Shown here: positions 16,470 to 25,121 of the stretch, one piece after another
How positions within the stretch are numbered: the stretch's first letter is position 1
Layout of the letters: each line of letters starts with the position of its first letter
Assembly: GCF_002920635.1 (NCBI RefSeq)
Contig: NZ_PQSR01000007.1
Coordinates: 62,001-126,000 of the forward strand
Reading direction: 5' to 3'
DNA: 64,000 nucleotides
Origin: Streptomyces sp. Ru72
GTDB taxonomy: Bacteria > Actinomycetota > Actinomycetes > Streptomycetales > Streptomycetaceae
Made by a program: the position numbers and the translations under genes
The notes under the pieces: generated by a model
Told to the model about the DNA's origin: nothing
Databases searched by the model: none
Seen by the model: the letters and a program-made list of their open reading frames with translations, nothing else

Positions 16470-17426
16470 ATGACCCCTGAGACCAAGGGCACGGCCCAGC
16501 TGACGACCGCCATGGTGCTCTCCGGCACCCTCGGTGTCTTCGTCGTCGAGTCGGGCGCCTCCCCCTTCGACGTCGTCTTCTTCCGCGTCCTGTTCGGCGC
16601 GCTCGCCCTCGGCGCCTACGTCACGGCCCGCGGCTGGCTGCGCGGCCACGGCTTCACCCGCCGCACCCTGGCCCTCGCCGTCCTCGGCGGGGTGTTCATC
16701 GTGTTCAACTGGGTGCTGCTCTTCCAGGCGTACCGGAACACGTCCATCTCCGTGGCGACGGTCGTGTACCACACGCAGCCGTTCTACGTCGTGCTGCTCG
16801 GTGCCCTGCTGTTCCGCGAGCGGCTCACGGCCGCCAGGCTCGGCTGGGTGGCCGTCGCCTTCGCGGGGCTCGTCCTCGTGTCGGGCGTCACCCCGAGCGA
16901 CTTCGGCAACGGCGGCTCGTACCTGGTCGGGGTGGGACAGGCGCTCCTCGCCGCCCTTCTGTACGGGCTGTCCACCCTCGTCACCAAGCACATCACCGGC
17001 GTACGGCCACACCTCATCGCCCTCGTGCAGGTACTCGTCGGCATCCCGCTGCTGCTGCCCTTCGCCGACTTCGGCGCGATGCGGGGGCAGGGCGCGGACT
17101 GGGGTTGGCTGGTCGGTCTCGGCGTGATCCACACCGGGCTGATGTACGTCCTCATGTACGCCGCCTACGCCCAGCTCCCGACCTCGAAGATCGCCGTGCT
17201 CGCCTTCGTCTATCCGGCGGTCGCGATGGTCATGGACTGGGCGGTCTACGGCCACCACATCGGGCTCGTCCAAGCGCTCGGCGTCCCGCTGATCGTGACG
17301 GCGAGCCTGAAGGTCACCCTTGCCCGGCCTGTTCCGACACCAGCCTCCGCGCCTGCTCCACGAACAGCCGCGCGTGCGCCGGAAGCCGCTTCCCGGCCCG
17401 CCACGCGAGCTGCGTGCGAAGCGTGA
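16470..17426 (+). CDS. EamA/DMT family transporter
   Basis: A 318-residue inner-membrane transporter with ten hydrophobic segments in two EamA repeats. Notable segments are VVYHTQPFYVVLLGALLF in the first repeat and LAFVYPAVAMVMDWAVYG in the second, as in amino-acid or metabolite exporters of this family. ATG 16470 is chosen as the first start in front of the conserved part. The last 38 or so residues (Pro/Ala/Arg-rich) are read from DNA that also encodes the C-terminus of the convergent LysR gene, a 113-bp overlap. The LysR neighbour is a candidate regulator by position only. Confidence 0.85.
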   Translation: MTPETKGTAQLTTAMVLSGTLGVFVVESGASPFDVVFFRVLFGALALGAYVTARGWLRGHGFTRRTLALAVLGGVFIVFNWVLLFQAYRNTSISVATVVYHTQPFYVVLLGALLFRERLTAARLGWVAVAFAGLVLVSGVTPSDFGNGGSYLVGVGQALLAALLYGLSTLVTKHITGVRPHLIALVQVLVGIPLLLPFADFGAMRGQGADWGWLVGLGVIHTGLMYVLMYAAYAQLPTSKIAVLAFVYPAVAMVMDWAVYGHHIGLVQALGVPLIVTASLKVTLARPVPTPASAPAPRTAARAPEAASRPATRAACEA

Positions 17427-18204
17427 ACGGCGGCTCCCACAGCAGCCGTACGAGCACACCCTCCGCGAGTTCGGCGGCGACCGTCGTCTCGGGCAGCAGC
17501 GCGATCCCGAGGCCGGCCGCCGCCGCGCGCTTGGTGGCCTCGATCGTGCCGAACTCCATGAAGTCCACCGGCGCCAGAGCGGTCAGCTCCCGCTCGAACA
17601 AATCCCGGTAGGCGCAACCGGGTTCGGTGGCGAGCAGGGACTCCCGCACCAGGTCGGAGAGGGCGACCCGCTTCCCGGCGAGCGAGTGCCCGGCTGCCGC
17701 CACCAGCGCCAGCGGCTCCACCGCCAGCACCTCCGACTCCAGCCCGGCGTGCTCGGTCTCCTCCTCCATCAGGAAGCCCAGGTCGTACGTCCCCTGCCGG
17801 AGCGCCTGCCGGGTCTCGTCGCCGATGGTGGTGCGCAGCGCCAGGCGCACCTTGGGGTAGCGGTGGTGGAAGAACTCCAGCAGCGGGGGCAGCCGGTAGG
17901 ACGTCAGCGACTCCATGGTGCCGACGGTCAGGGTGCCGGCCGGTTCCTCGGCGCCGGTCACCGCCGTCCGTGCCTCCTCGCTCAGCTCGATGATCTGCCG
18001 GGCGTAGGGCAGCAACCGCTCGCCCGCCTCGGTGAGCCGGATGCGGCTGCCCAGCCGGTCGAACAACTCGGCACCCAGCGAGGACTCCAGCGCCCGGATC
18101 TGGGAGGTCACACTGGACTGCGCGTACATCAGCTCGGCCGCGGCCCGGGTGAAGCTCAGGACGGTGGCGACCTTCTCGAAGGTGACGAGCAGCCTCAGCT
18201 CCAT
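17314..18204 (-). CDS. LysR family transcriptional regulator
   Basis: A 296-residue LysR-type regulator. The winged helix-turn-helix occupies residues 1-60 (MELRLLVTFEKVATVLSFTR, then AAAELMYAQSSVTSQIRALE), followed by the linker helix and the effector domain with GTLTVGTMESLTSYRLPPLL, YDLGFLMEE and the GLGIALLPE loop. The effector is unknown. The start overlaps the stop of the PLDc_N gene by one base (TGATG), so the two are coupled. Its 3' end overlaps the convergent EamA gene by 113 bp. Confidence 0.92.
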   Translation of the reverse strand: MELRLLVTFEKVATVLSFTRAAAELMYAQSSVTSQIRALESSLGAELFDRLGSRIRLTEAGERLLPYARQIIELSEEARTAVTGAEEPAGTLTVGTMESLTSYRLPPLLEFFHHRYPKVRLALRTTIGDETRQALRQGTYDLGFLMEEETEHAGLESEVLAVEPLALVAAAGHSLAGKRVALSDLVRESLLATEPGCAYRDLFERELTALAPVDFMEFGTIEATKRAAAAGLGIALLPETTVAAELAEGVLVRLLWEPPFTLRTQLAWRAGKRLPAHARLFVEQARRLVSEQAGQG

Positions 18205-18599
18205 CAGTCGGCCGCGGGCCCCTCGCCCCGCTCCCGGCGCCGCAGTTCCTCCTCGCGGCGGCGCAGGTCGGCCTCCCACTCCTTGAGCAGGGCCTCGTCC
18301 TTCTTGTTCTCTTCCTTGAGGGACCTCAGGAACTCGGGGTTGTCGTCGGGTGCGACAAAGGCGGTGCGGTGGTTGCGGTGCCACTCGGAGGGCGTGGAGC
18401 CGTTCGGGGCGGGGCCGCGGTGCTTGCCGGCCACCAGCCAGGCGATCGGGCCGACCAGCACCTCGCCGAAGAGCAGGATGATGATGACCCAGACCACCTT
18501 GGGCAGCCCGCGCACCTGCTCCTCGGGGGTGTTCAGGCAGTCGATGAAGGCGTATATCCACAGCGCCAGGACCAGCAGGAACGGCAGATACCTGAACAT
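18204..18599 (-). CDS. PLDc_N domain small membrane protein
   Basis: A 131-residue protein with two N-terminal hydrophobic segments (YLPFLLVLALWIYAFIDCL and VVWVIIILLFGEVLVGPIAW), the arrangement of the PLDc_N (phospholipase D nuclease N-terminal) domain, followed by a long charged helix rich in Glu, Lys and Arg (about residues 95-125), probably a cytosolic coiled coil. No phospholipase catalytic domain is present. Such proteins are often regulators or scaffolds in actinomycete membranes. It is the first gene of a two-gene unit with the LysR regulator. Confidence 0.8.
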   Translation of the reverse strand: MFRYLPFLLVLALWIYAFIDCLNTPEEQVRGLPKVVWVIIILLFGEVLVGPIAWLVAGKHRGPAPNGSTPSEWHRNHRTAFVAPDDNPEFLRSLKEENKKDEALLKEWEADLRRREEELRRRERGEGPAAD

Positions 18600-18789
18600 G
18601 GTGGTGCGATCCCCCAGGAGACGGCGAGGGGCGTGCGACAGGCCCCGGTGACGGGGTCAGGGTAGCGGGTGGCCGCTGTGCGGTTCCGGGGGCCGCCGCG
18701 TCCCACAGCCGCTCCGCCGCGGGCCGGACCCCGGCCGAACCGCCGGGGCGCCCGGAGTTCCGAACCGGCTCTCGGCGATACTGGGACGC

Positions 18790-20247
18790 ATGGCTTACGA
18801 CGATCTTCGGTCCCTGCTCCGGGCGCTGGAGCGCGAGGGAGACCTCAAGCGCATCAAGGCAGAGGTCGACCCCTATCTGGAGGTCGGGGAGATCGTCGAC
18901 CGGGTGCAGAAGTCCGGTGGCCCCGCGCTGCTCTTCGAGAACGTGCGCGGGTCGAGCATGCCGCTGGCGATGAACGTGTTCGGCACCGACCGGCGGCTGC
19001 TGAAGTCCCTCGGCCTGAAGTCGTACGACGAGATCTCCGAGAAGATCGGCGGCCTGCTCAGGCCCGAACTGCCGCACGGGTTCGTCGGGGTGCGCGAGGC
19101 CTTCGGGAAGCTCGGCGCGATGGCGCACGTGCCGCCCAGGAAGGTGAAGGCCGCTGACGCGCCCGTCCAGGAAGTGGTGCTGCACGGCGACGACGTCGAC
19201 CTCGACGTCCTGCCGGCCCTGTTCACCTGGCCCAAGGACGGCGGCTCCTTCTTCAACCTCGGGCTCACCCACACCAAGGACCCCGAGACCGGGATCCGCA
19301 ACCTCGGTCTGTACCGCCTCCAGCGCCACGACAGGCGCACCATCGGCATGCACTGGCAGATCCACAAGGACAGCCGCAACCACTACCAGGTGGCGGCCCG
19401 GCGCGGGGAGCGGCTGCCGGTCGCCATCGCCTTCGGCTGCCCGCCCGCCGTGACGTACGCCGCCACCGCGCCGCTGCCCGGCGACATCGACGAGTACCTG
19501 TTCGCCGGGTTCATCGCGGGCAAGCGGATCGAGATGGTCGACTGCAAGACCGTGCCGCTCCAGGTCCCGGCGAACGCCGAGGTGGTCCTGGAGGGCTGGC
19601 TGGAGCCCGGCGAGATGCTGCCGGAGGGGCCGTTCGGCGACCACACCGGCTTCTACACCCCTCAGGAGCCCTTCCCGGCGCTGACGATCGACTGCGTCAC
19701 CATGCGCCGCCGCCCGCTGCTCCAGTCGATCGTCGTGGGCCGCCCGCCGACGGAGGACGGACCGCTCGGCCGCGCGACGGAGCGGTTCTTCCTCCCTCTG
19801 CTGAAGATCATCGTGCCGGACATCGTGGACTACCACCTGCCCGAGGCGGGGGGCTTCCACAACTGCGCGATCGTCTCGATCGACAAGAAGTACCCCAAGC
19901 ACGCCCAGAAGGTGATGCACGCCGTCTGGGGCGCACACATGATGTCTCTCACCAAGCTGATCGTGGTCGTCGACTCCGACTGCGACGTCCACGATCTGCA
20001 CGAGGTCGCCTGGCGCGCCCTCGGCAACACGGACTACGCCCGCGACCTCACGGTCGTCGAAGGCCCCGTCGACCATCTCGACCACGCCTCCTACCAGCAG
20101 TTCTGGGGCGGCAAGGCGGGCATCGACGCCACGAAGAAGTGGCCCGAGGAGGGCTACACGAGGGACGGCGGCTGGCCCGACATGGTCCTGTCCGACCCCG
20201 ATACGGCGGCGAAGGTCACCCGCCGCTGGAAGGAGTACGGCCTGTGA
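18790..20247 (+). CDS. mqnL: Menaquinone biosynthesis decarboxylase (UbiD family)
   Basis: A 485-residue UbiD-family prenyl-FMN-dependent decarboxylase, of the kind that decarboxylates the prenylated 1,4-dihydroxy-6-naphthoate intermediate in the futalosine pathway. Family marks are the N-terminal LRSLLRALEREGDLKRI, the FENVRGSSMPLAMNVFG segment, the NLGLYRLQRHD metal/cofactor region, and EGPFGDHTGFYTP with the conserved acidic residues. The prenyltransferase gene mqnP overlaps its stop by 4 nt (GTGA), and the cofactor-making ubiX homologue is 3.6 kb downstream. The start looks leaderless: a GATACT hexamer lies 7 nt before the ATG and no ribosome site is visible. Confidence 0.93.
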   Translation: MAYDDLRSLLRALEREGDLKRIKAEVDPYLEVGEIVDRVQKSGGPALLFENVRGSSMPLAMNVFGTDRRLLKSLGLKSYDEISEKIGGLLRPELPHGFVGVREAFGKLGAMAHVPPRKVKAADAPVQEVVLHGDDVDLDVLPALFTWPKDGGSFFNLGLTHTKDPETGIRNLGLYRLQRHDRRTIGMHWQIHKDSRNHYQVAARRGERLPVAIAFGCPPAVTYAATAPLPGDIDEYLFAGFIAGKRIEMVDCKTVPLQVPANAEVVLEGWLEPGEMLPEGPFGDHTGFYTPQEPFPALTIDCVTMRRRPLLQSIVVGRPPTEDGPLGRATERFFLPLLKIIVPDIVDYHLPEAGGFHNCAIVSIDKKYPKHAQKVMHAVWGAHMMSLTKLIVVVDSDCDVHDLHEVAWRALGNTDYARDLTVVEGPVDHLDHASYQQFWGGKAGIDATKKWPEEGYTRDGGWPDMVLSDPDTAAKVTRRWKEYGL

Positions 20248-21146
20248 GCAGCGCCTCCGCCGCGATTCCGCAGCCCGGACGCACCAAGGCGTTCCTGCGG
20301 CTTGTGATGATCGAGCACTCCGTCTTCGCCCTGCCCTTCGCGTACATCGCCTCGCTGACCGCGATGTACCAGTGGGACCGGAACATCCACTGGGGACGGC
20401 TGCTCCTCGTCACGGTCGCCATGGTGGGGCTGCGCACCTTCGCCATGGCCGCGAACCGGATCATCGACCGCGAGATCGACGCCCGCAACCCGCGCACCGC
20501 CCACCGCGAGCTGGTCACCGGCGCGATGACGGTGCGGCACGCGTGGACCGGTGCCCTGATCGCACTGGTCTTCTTCCTGGGCGCCGCGGCCCTGCTCAAC
20601 CCGCTGTGCCTGGCGCTCGCCCCCATCGCCGTGATCCCGATGGTGGTGTATCCGTACGGCAAGCGGTTCACCAACTTCCCGCAGGCCATCCTCGGTCTCG
20701 CCCAGGCGATGGGCCCCGTCGGCGGCTGGCTGGCGATCAGCGGCAGGTGGGACTGGGACGCGGTGATCCTCGGCCTCGCCGTCGGCATCTGGATCGGCGG
20801 CTTCGACCTGATCTACGCCTGCCAGGACGTGGAGACGGACCGCGAGACCGGAGTCCTGTCGGTGCCGGCCCGCTTCGGCATTCCGGCGGCCGTCTGGGGC
20901 GCTCGCGCCTGTCACGCCGTCACGACGGCACTGTTCGTCTGGTACGCGGTCGTCACCGGCGCCGGCTCTTTCTTCTGGCTGGGCCTGGTGATCGTGGCGG
21001 GCGCCTTCCTCTACGAGCACACCATCGTCCGCCCGCACGACCTGACCCGCCTGAACCGGGCCTTCTTCAGCGTCAACGGGTTCATCGGCATCGCCCTGTT
21101 CGTGTGTGCGCTGCTGGATCTGCTGGTGCGCGGGCTGACGGTCTGA
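20244..21146 (+). CDS. mqnP: Menaquinone-pathway polyprenyltransferase (UbiA family)
   Basis: A 300-residue integral membrane prenyltransferase with about eight or nine helices. Both Mg-diphosphate motifs are present: NRIIDREID (Asn71, Asp75, Asp79) and CQDVETD (Asp195, Asp199). It transfers the polyprenyl chain to 1,4-dihydroxy-6-naphthoate, before MqnL decarboxylates the product. GTG 20244 overlaps the mqnL stop, so the prenylation and decarboxylation genes are coupled. UbiA members also make ubiquinone and haem O, but the pairing with mqnL and the nearby mqnM and mqnE point to menaquinone. Confidence 0.93.
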   Translation: MSSASAAIPQPGRTKAFLRLVMIEHSVFALPFAYIASLTAMYQWDRNIHWGRLLLVTVAMVGLRTFAMAANRIIDREIDARNPRTAHRELVTGAMTVRHAWTGALIALVFFLGAAALLNPLCLALAPIAVIPMVVYPYGKRFTNFPQAILGLAQAMGPVGGWLAISGRWDWDAVILGLAVGIWIGGFDLIYACQDVETDRETGVLSVPARFGIPAAVWGARACHAVTTALFVWYAVVTGAGSFFWLGLVIVAGAFLYEHTIVRPHDLTRLNRAFFSVNGFIGIALFVCALLDLLVRGLTV

Positions 21147-21392
21147 AAGGCGTGGATCCGGAAGCCGTGGACACCGGGAGCTGCGCGCCCTGAAAGCTGT
21201 GCGGCCCAAAAGCTGTGCGCCCACTGTGTTATTCATGTGGGCCGGGTGTGTACAGGGCCGGTAATGGGCGGGACTTCACTGATTGAAATGTCGTCCGGCC
21301 GGGTTAAAGAATCGTCCTGATTCTGGCGAGAACTTTCTCGAAACGGGCCTTTTCGGTGGGGCGGGCGCGCCTGTGCCCCAAGACTGCTGTGC

Positions 21393-23678
21393 ATGGCTAC
21401 GACAGTCCTCATCCCGCCCACCGGTTCCGTTCGCCGCGCGCCGTGGCGTTCGCCGGCGGATCAGCCGTCATACGCGCGCCCGGCGCTACTGGTCATCCTC
21501 GCGCTCGCCGCCGTGCTCTACGCATGGGGGATCGACCACAGCCAGTACCACACGTTCTATGCGAACGCCGTCCGCAGTATGACGGAGAGTTGGAAGGCTT
21601 TCTTCTACGGCTCTTTCGACCCCGGGAATTCCATCACGCTCGACAAATTGCCGGGATTCCTGTGGCCGCAGGCGCTTTCCGCGCGCATCTTCGGATTCCA
21701 TCCGTGGGCGCTGATCCTCCCCCAGGTCCTCGAGGGGGTGGCGAGCCTGCTGGTCCTGCACCGGCTGGTGCGCCGCTGGGCGGGCGTGAACGCGGCGCTG
21801 GTCGCCTCCACGGCGTTCCTGCTGACCCCGGTGGCCGTGGGGCTCTACCGCACCGCCGTCGAGGACCCCGCCTTCACGTTGTGTCTGCTGCTGGCGGCCG
21901 AGGCCACCCAGCGTGCCGCCCGGGACGGCCGGCTGCGCCCGCTGGTGCTCGCCGGTGTGTGGGTCGGGCTCGGCTTCCAGGCCAAGATGCTGGAGGCGTG
22001 GGCGGTGCTGCCCGCGCTCACCCTGGTGTACCTCGTCTCGGCGCCGATCACGTGGCGGAGGCGGCTGGCGCACCTCGGCGTGTCCGCGGTGGTGATGACC
22101 GCCGTGTCGGCGTCCTGGATGCTCGCCGTCACCCTGACCCCCGCCAAGGACCGGCCCTATGTGGATGGCACCACCAACAACTCCGCGTTCAGCATGGTGG
22201 TCGGCTACAACTTCCTGAACCGCTTCTCCTCCCTCGGCGTCAGCGCGGCCTCCACGGGCAGCGTGAGCGCCACACAGGGCGGCGGAGGCGGCCGGGGCGG
22301 CCCGTGGCAGGCAGCAGGCCCGGCGCAGGAGACCCGCCCGGCGCAGGGGACCGGCCTGGCGCAGGGGACCGGCCGGACGGGCGGCACCGGAGTCGGCGGG
22401 GGCGCCCGGTACCGCCGTACCGTGACGGGCGCCGCCCTGGGAGCCGGGACGAACGCGCTGCACCGGACCGGCGGCCGGGGCGGTGACCAGAACGGCTGGT
22501 CGAAGATGTTCGGTACGTCGCTCGCCTCGCAGACCGGCTGGCTCTACCCGATCGCCGCCGTCGCCGTCGTCTGCGGTCTGCTGTGGCGCCGGGGCAGGCC
22601 GCGCACCGACCGGGCTCGTTCCGGATTCCTCCTCTGGGGCACGTGGCTGGCCACGTACTTCCTGGTCTTCAGCGCGGGCAGCGTGGCCGGCCACACGTAC
22701 TACATGGGCGTGATCGCCGTACCGCTCGCCGCGCTCACCGGCGGCGGCGTCGCGCTGATGTGGCGCGCCTACCGCGCCGGCGGCCGTCGCGCGTGGGCGC
22801 TGCCGGGCGCGGTGGCGGCGACGGCGGCGTGGAGTGCGTACCTCGCCGGCCAGTTCCCGTCGTTCCTGCCGTGGCTGGCGCCCGTGGTGGGAATGCTCGG
22901 TCTCGGCGCCGTCGTCCTGTTGGTGCGGGCCCGTCCGGGTCGTACGCCCTTCGGCGGCCGGCTCGCCCTCGCCGGACTGGCGGCCTCCCTCACGGCGGTG
23001 CTGCTCGCGCCGAGCGCGTGGGCGGTGCAGGTGTTCAACCCCTCCTACGGCAGTTCCGGCATGGGCGCGGTCGGTCCCTCCGCCGCCGACCGCGGCCGCG
23101 GCTCGGTGGTCTCGGCGGCCGGCCGGACGGGCCGACCGGCCTGGGGCGGCGGCGCGACGCGCGGCACCACGGCGGCCCGCGGCGGCAGGGGCGGCTTCGG
23201 CGGCGTGGGTGGCTTCGGCGGCATGGGCGGCTTCGGCGGCTTCGGCGTGCAGGGCGGACTCACCGTGGCCGAGCGGAAGGTGCTCGACTACACCACCGCG
23301 CACCAGGGCTCGGCCGCCTATGTGTTCGCCACCACCAGCTGGAACGGCGCGTCCCCGTACATCCTCGCCACCGGTGCCCACGTCCTGCCGCTCGGCGGCT
23401 TCAGCGGCAGGGTGCCGTTCCCGACGCAGGCGCAGTTCCGGGAGCTGGTCGACACCGGCAAGGTGCGGTACGTGCTGCTGGGCGGCGGCCGCGGCACGGG
23501 CGCCCTGTTCGGCGGCGGTGGTGGGACGACGGCCACGGCGCAGATCACCGACTGGGTCCGCTCCGCCTGCACCCCGGTCCCGGCCTCGGCGTACGGCGGC
23601 ACGGACTCCGCCGCCCCGGGCACGGCCGGCGGGGCGGTCGCGGCCCAGACGCTGTACCGGTGCGCGCCGGGCCATTGA
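21393..23678 (+). CDS. Glycosyltransferase family 39-type membrane protein (ArnT-like)
   Basis: A 761-residue polyprenol-phosphate-dependent sugar transferase of the PMT/ArnT clan. An N-terminal helix is followed by an extracytoplasmic loop with FYGSFDPGNSITLDKLPGF, matching the catalytic acidic loop region, and about ten further helices. Two low-complexity stretches interrupt it: hexapeptide repeats related to P-A-Q-G-T-G near residues 310-330 and a Gly/Phe-rich run (GGFGGMGGFGG) near 605-625. The C-terminal soluble part ends in a compact domain (YVFATTSWNGASPYILATG). The gene sits between mqnP and mqnM, is preceded by AT-richer DNA, and ends with its own terminator, so it is probably an independent unit modifying the cell envelope. 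Confidence 0.85.
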   Translation: MATTVLIPPTGSVRRAPWRSPADQPSYARPALLVILALAAVLYAWGIDHSQYHTFYANAVRSMTESWKAFFYGSFDPGNSITLDKLPGFLWPQALSARIFGFHPWALILPQVLEGVASLLVLHRLVRRWAGVNAALVASTAFLLTPVAVGLYRTAVEDPAFTLCLLLAAEATQRAARDGRLRPLVLAGVWVGLGFQAKMLEAWAVLPALTLVYLVSAPITWRRRLAHLGVSAVVMTAVSASWMLAVTLTPAKDRPYVDGTTNNSAFSMVVGYNFLNRFSSLGVSAASTGSVSATQGGGGGRGGPWQAAGPAQETRPAQGTGLAQGTGRTGGTGVGGGARYRRTVTGAALGAGTNALHRTGGRGGDQNGWSKMFGTSLASQTGWLYPIAAVAVVCGLLWRRGRPRTDRARSGFLLWGTWLATYFLVFSAGSVAGHTYYMGVIAVPLAALTGGGVALMWRAYRAGGRRAWALPGAVAATAAWSAYLAGQFPSFLPWLAPVVGMLGLGAVVLLVRARPGRTPFGGRLALAGLAASLTAVLLAPSAWAVQVFNPSYGSSGMGAVGPSAADRGRGSVVSAAGRTGRPAWGGGATRGTTAARGGRGGFGGVGGFGGMGGFGGFGVQGGLTVAERKVLDYTTAHQGSAAYVFATTSWNGASPYILATGAHVLPLGGFSGRVPFPTQAQFRELVDTGKVRYVLLGGGRGTGALFGGGGGTTATAQITDWVRSACTPVPASAYGGTDSAAPGTAGGAVAAQTLYRCAPGH

Positions 23679-23693
23679 CCGGCACGCGCCGGG

Positions 23694-23725
23694 ACGGCCC
23701 CTCTGCTCGTGGGCGGAGGGGCCGT
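23694..23725 (+). terminator. Terminator after the glycosyltransferase gene
   Basis: A perfect 10-bp inverted repeat (ACGGCCCCTC 23694-23703 with 23716-23725) with a 12-nt loop and a short T-rich tail, 15 nt after the stop. It isolates mqnM from the upstream gene. Confidence 0.75.
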
Positions 23726-23831
23726 TCTGATGAGCGGGTTCCGGTACCGGGCGAGGAGGCAGGCGGGCGGGGGCTGCGGGAACCGCCCCTTGGCCCGTTC
23801 CTGCCCCGCGGCGCCGGATAGGCTCGGTGTC

Positions 23832-24521
23832 GTGAACCCAGCCAAGCCAGGAGAGACGCCGCGTACGCCTTGGATCGTAGGGGTGTCCGGCGCCTCCGGC
23901 ACCCCGTATGCCGCCGCCGTGCTGCGCGGACTCCTCGCCGCGGGCGAGAGCGTCGACCTCGTCGTCTCCCGTGCCTCGCGGCTCACCCTGCTCGACGAGA
24001 CCGGGATCGCCTTCCGGGACGCCCACTGGCGGGAGGACCTGCGCGAGTGGCTGGGACGGGGCGCCGACGGAAAGCCCGGGACGTTCGTGGTCGACGTCGA
24101 CGGGGACCGCGTGCGGCACTGGAGCGCCGGTGACCTGGCCGCAGGGCCGTCCTCAGGGTCGTACCCGTCGAAGGGCATGCTGATCGTGCCCGCGTCCACG
24201 GCGTGTGTGGCGGGGGTCGCGCTCGGGTTGTCCAAGGACCTGTTGCAGCGGGCCGCGAGCGTCACGCTCAAGGAGGGACGGCGCCTGGTCGTCGCCGTGC
24301 GGGAGACCCCGCTGGCCGGGCAGACCCTCAAGCAGCTGGTGGCGCTGGACGAGGCGGGCGCGGTGGTGCTGCCCGCGTCACCGGCGTTCTACGCGGGGGC
24401 CACGCACATCCAGGACCTGGTGGACTTCGTCGCGGGGCGGGTGCTGGACGCGGCGGGGGTGCCGCACCGGCTGTACCGCCGCTGGGAGGGCGAACTCGGC
24501 GGTTCCCGGCCCGTCCGGTGA
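23832..24521 (+). CDS. mqnM: Flavin prenyltransferase (UbiX family) for menaquinone synthesis
   Basis: A 229-residue UbiX/Pad1-type flavoprotein that prenylates FMN to give the cofactor used by UbiD-type decarboxylases such as MqnL. The FMN-binding start is clear (WIVGVSGASGTPYAAAVLRG), followed by LIVPASTACVAGVALG and RRLVVAVRETPLA, then VVLPASPAFYAG. The GTG at 23832 is preceded at 7 nt by TAGGCT, a good -10 hexamer, and no ribosome site is visible, so it probably makes a leaderless mRNA. A frame extension upstream to 23709 is low-complexity and overlaps the terminator, so it is rejected as the start. Confidence 0.92.
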   Translation: MNPAKPGETPRTPWIVGVSGASGTPYAAAVLRGLLAAGESVDLVVSRASRLTLLDETGIAFRDAHWREDLREWLGRGADGKPGTFVVDVDGDRVRHWSAGDLAAGPSSGSYPSKGMLIVPASTACVAGVALGLSKDLLQRAASVTLKEGRRLVVAVRETPLAGQTLKQLVALDEAGAVVLPASPAFYAGATHIQDLVDFVAGRVLDAAGVPHRLYRRWEGELGGSRPVR

Positions 24522-24624
24522 CCGTCTGCCCCCATGAGCACCAGGCAGCAGCACAGCACCACTCATCACTTCAGGAACTCTGCAGATCTCTCATCGGATC
24601 TCTTCATCGGAAGGCTTCGATCGC

Positions 24625-25080
24625 ATGGACGCGGTGGACAGGCAGCTCATTCAGGCCCTGAGGGAGAACGGCCGGGCCTCCTACGCGGAGTTGGGGCGCC
24701 TCGTCGGCCTGTCGGGACCGAGCGTCACCGACCGCATCAACCGCCTGGAGGCGGCGGGCGTCATCACGGGTTACCGCGCCACGGTGAACGCCGCCTCGCT
24801 CGGCCTCGGAGTGACCGCCCTCATCGGCATCTCGCTCTCCGACGCCGCCGACCACGAGGACGTGGCGCGCCGGCTGAAGGACCTGCCCGAGATCGAGGAC
24901 TGCTGGTTCATCGCCGGCGACGACTCCTTCATGCTCAAGGTGCGGGCGACGGACGTCGACGGCCTGGAGAAGATCATCCGTCGGCTGTCGGGCACCCAGG
25001 GCGTCTCCCGGACCCGTACCACGATCGTGCTGTCGACGAAGTGGGAGAACAGGGTCGGGGACCTGCCGGAAGAGGCGTAG
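24625..25080 (+). CDS. Lrp/AsnC family transcriptional regulator
   Basis: A 151-residue Lrp/AsnC protein: N-terminal helix-turn-helix (residues 1-60; MDAVDRQLIQALRENGRASY, LVGLSGPSVTDRINRLEAAG) and a C-terminal RAM/ligand-sensing domain (VTALIGISLSD to TTIVLSTKWE). Ligands are usually amino acids or small acids. It lies between mqnM and mqnE, 41 nt upstream of mqnE on the same strand, so it may share a transcript with mqnE and is a positional candidate to regulate menaquinone genes. ATG 24625 is the first start of the conserved domain. Confidence 0.92.
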   Translation: MDAVDRQLIQALRENGRASYAELGRLVGLSGPSVTDRINRLEAAGVITGYRATVNAASLGLGVTALIGISLSDAADHEDVARRLKDLPEIEDCWFIAGDDSFMLKVRATDVDGLEKIIRRLSGTQGVSRTRTTIVLSTKWENRVGDLPEEA

Positions 25081-25121
25081 GTCTACGGTTGACGGAGTCT
25101 GTCTCAGAAAGAGGTATCCGC

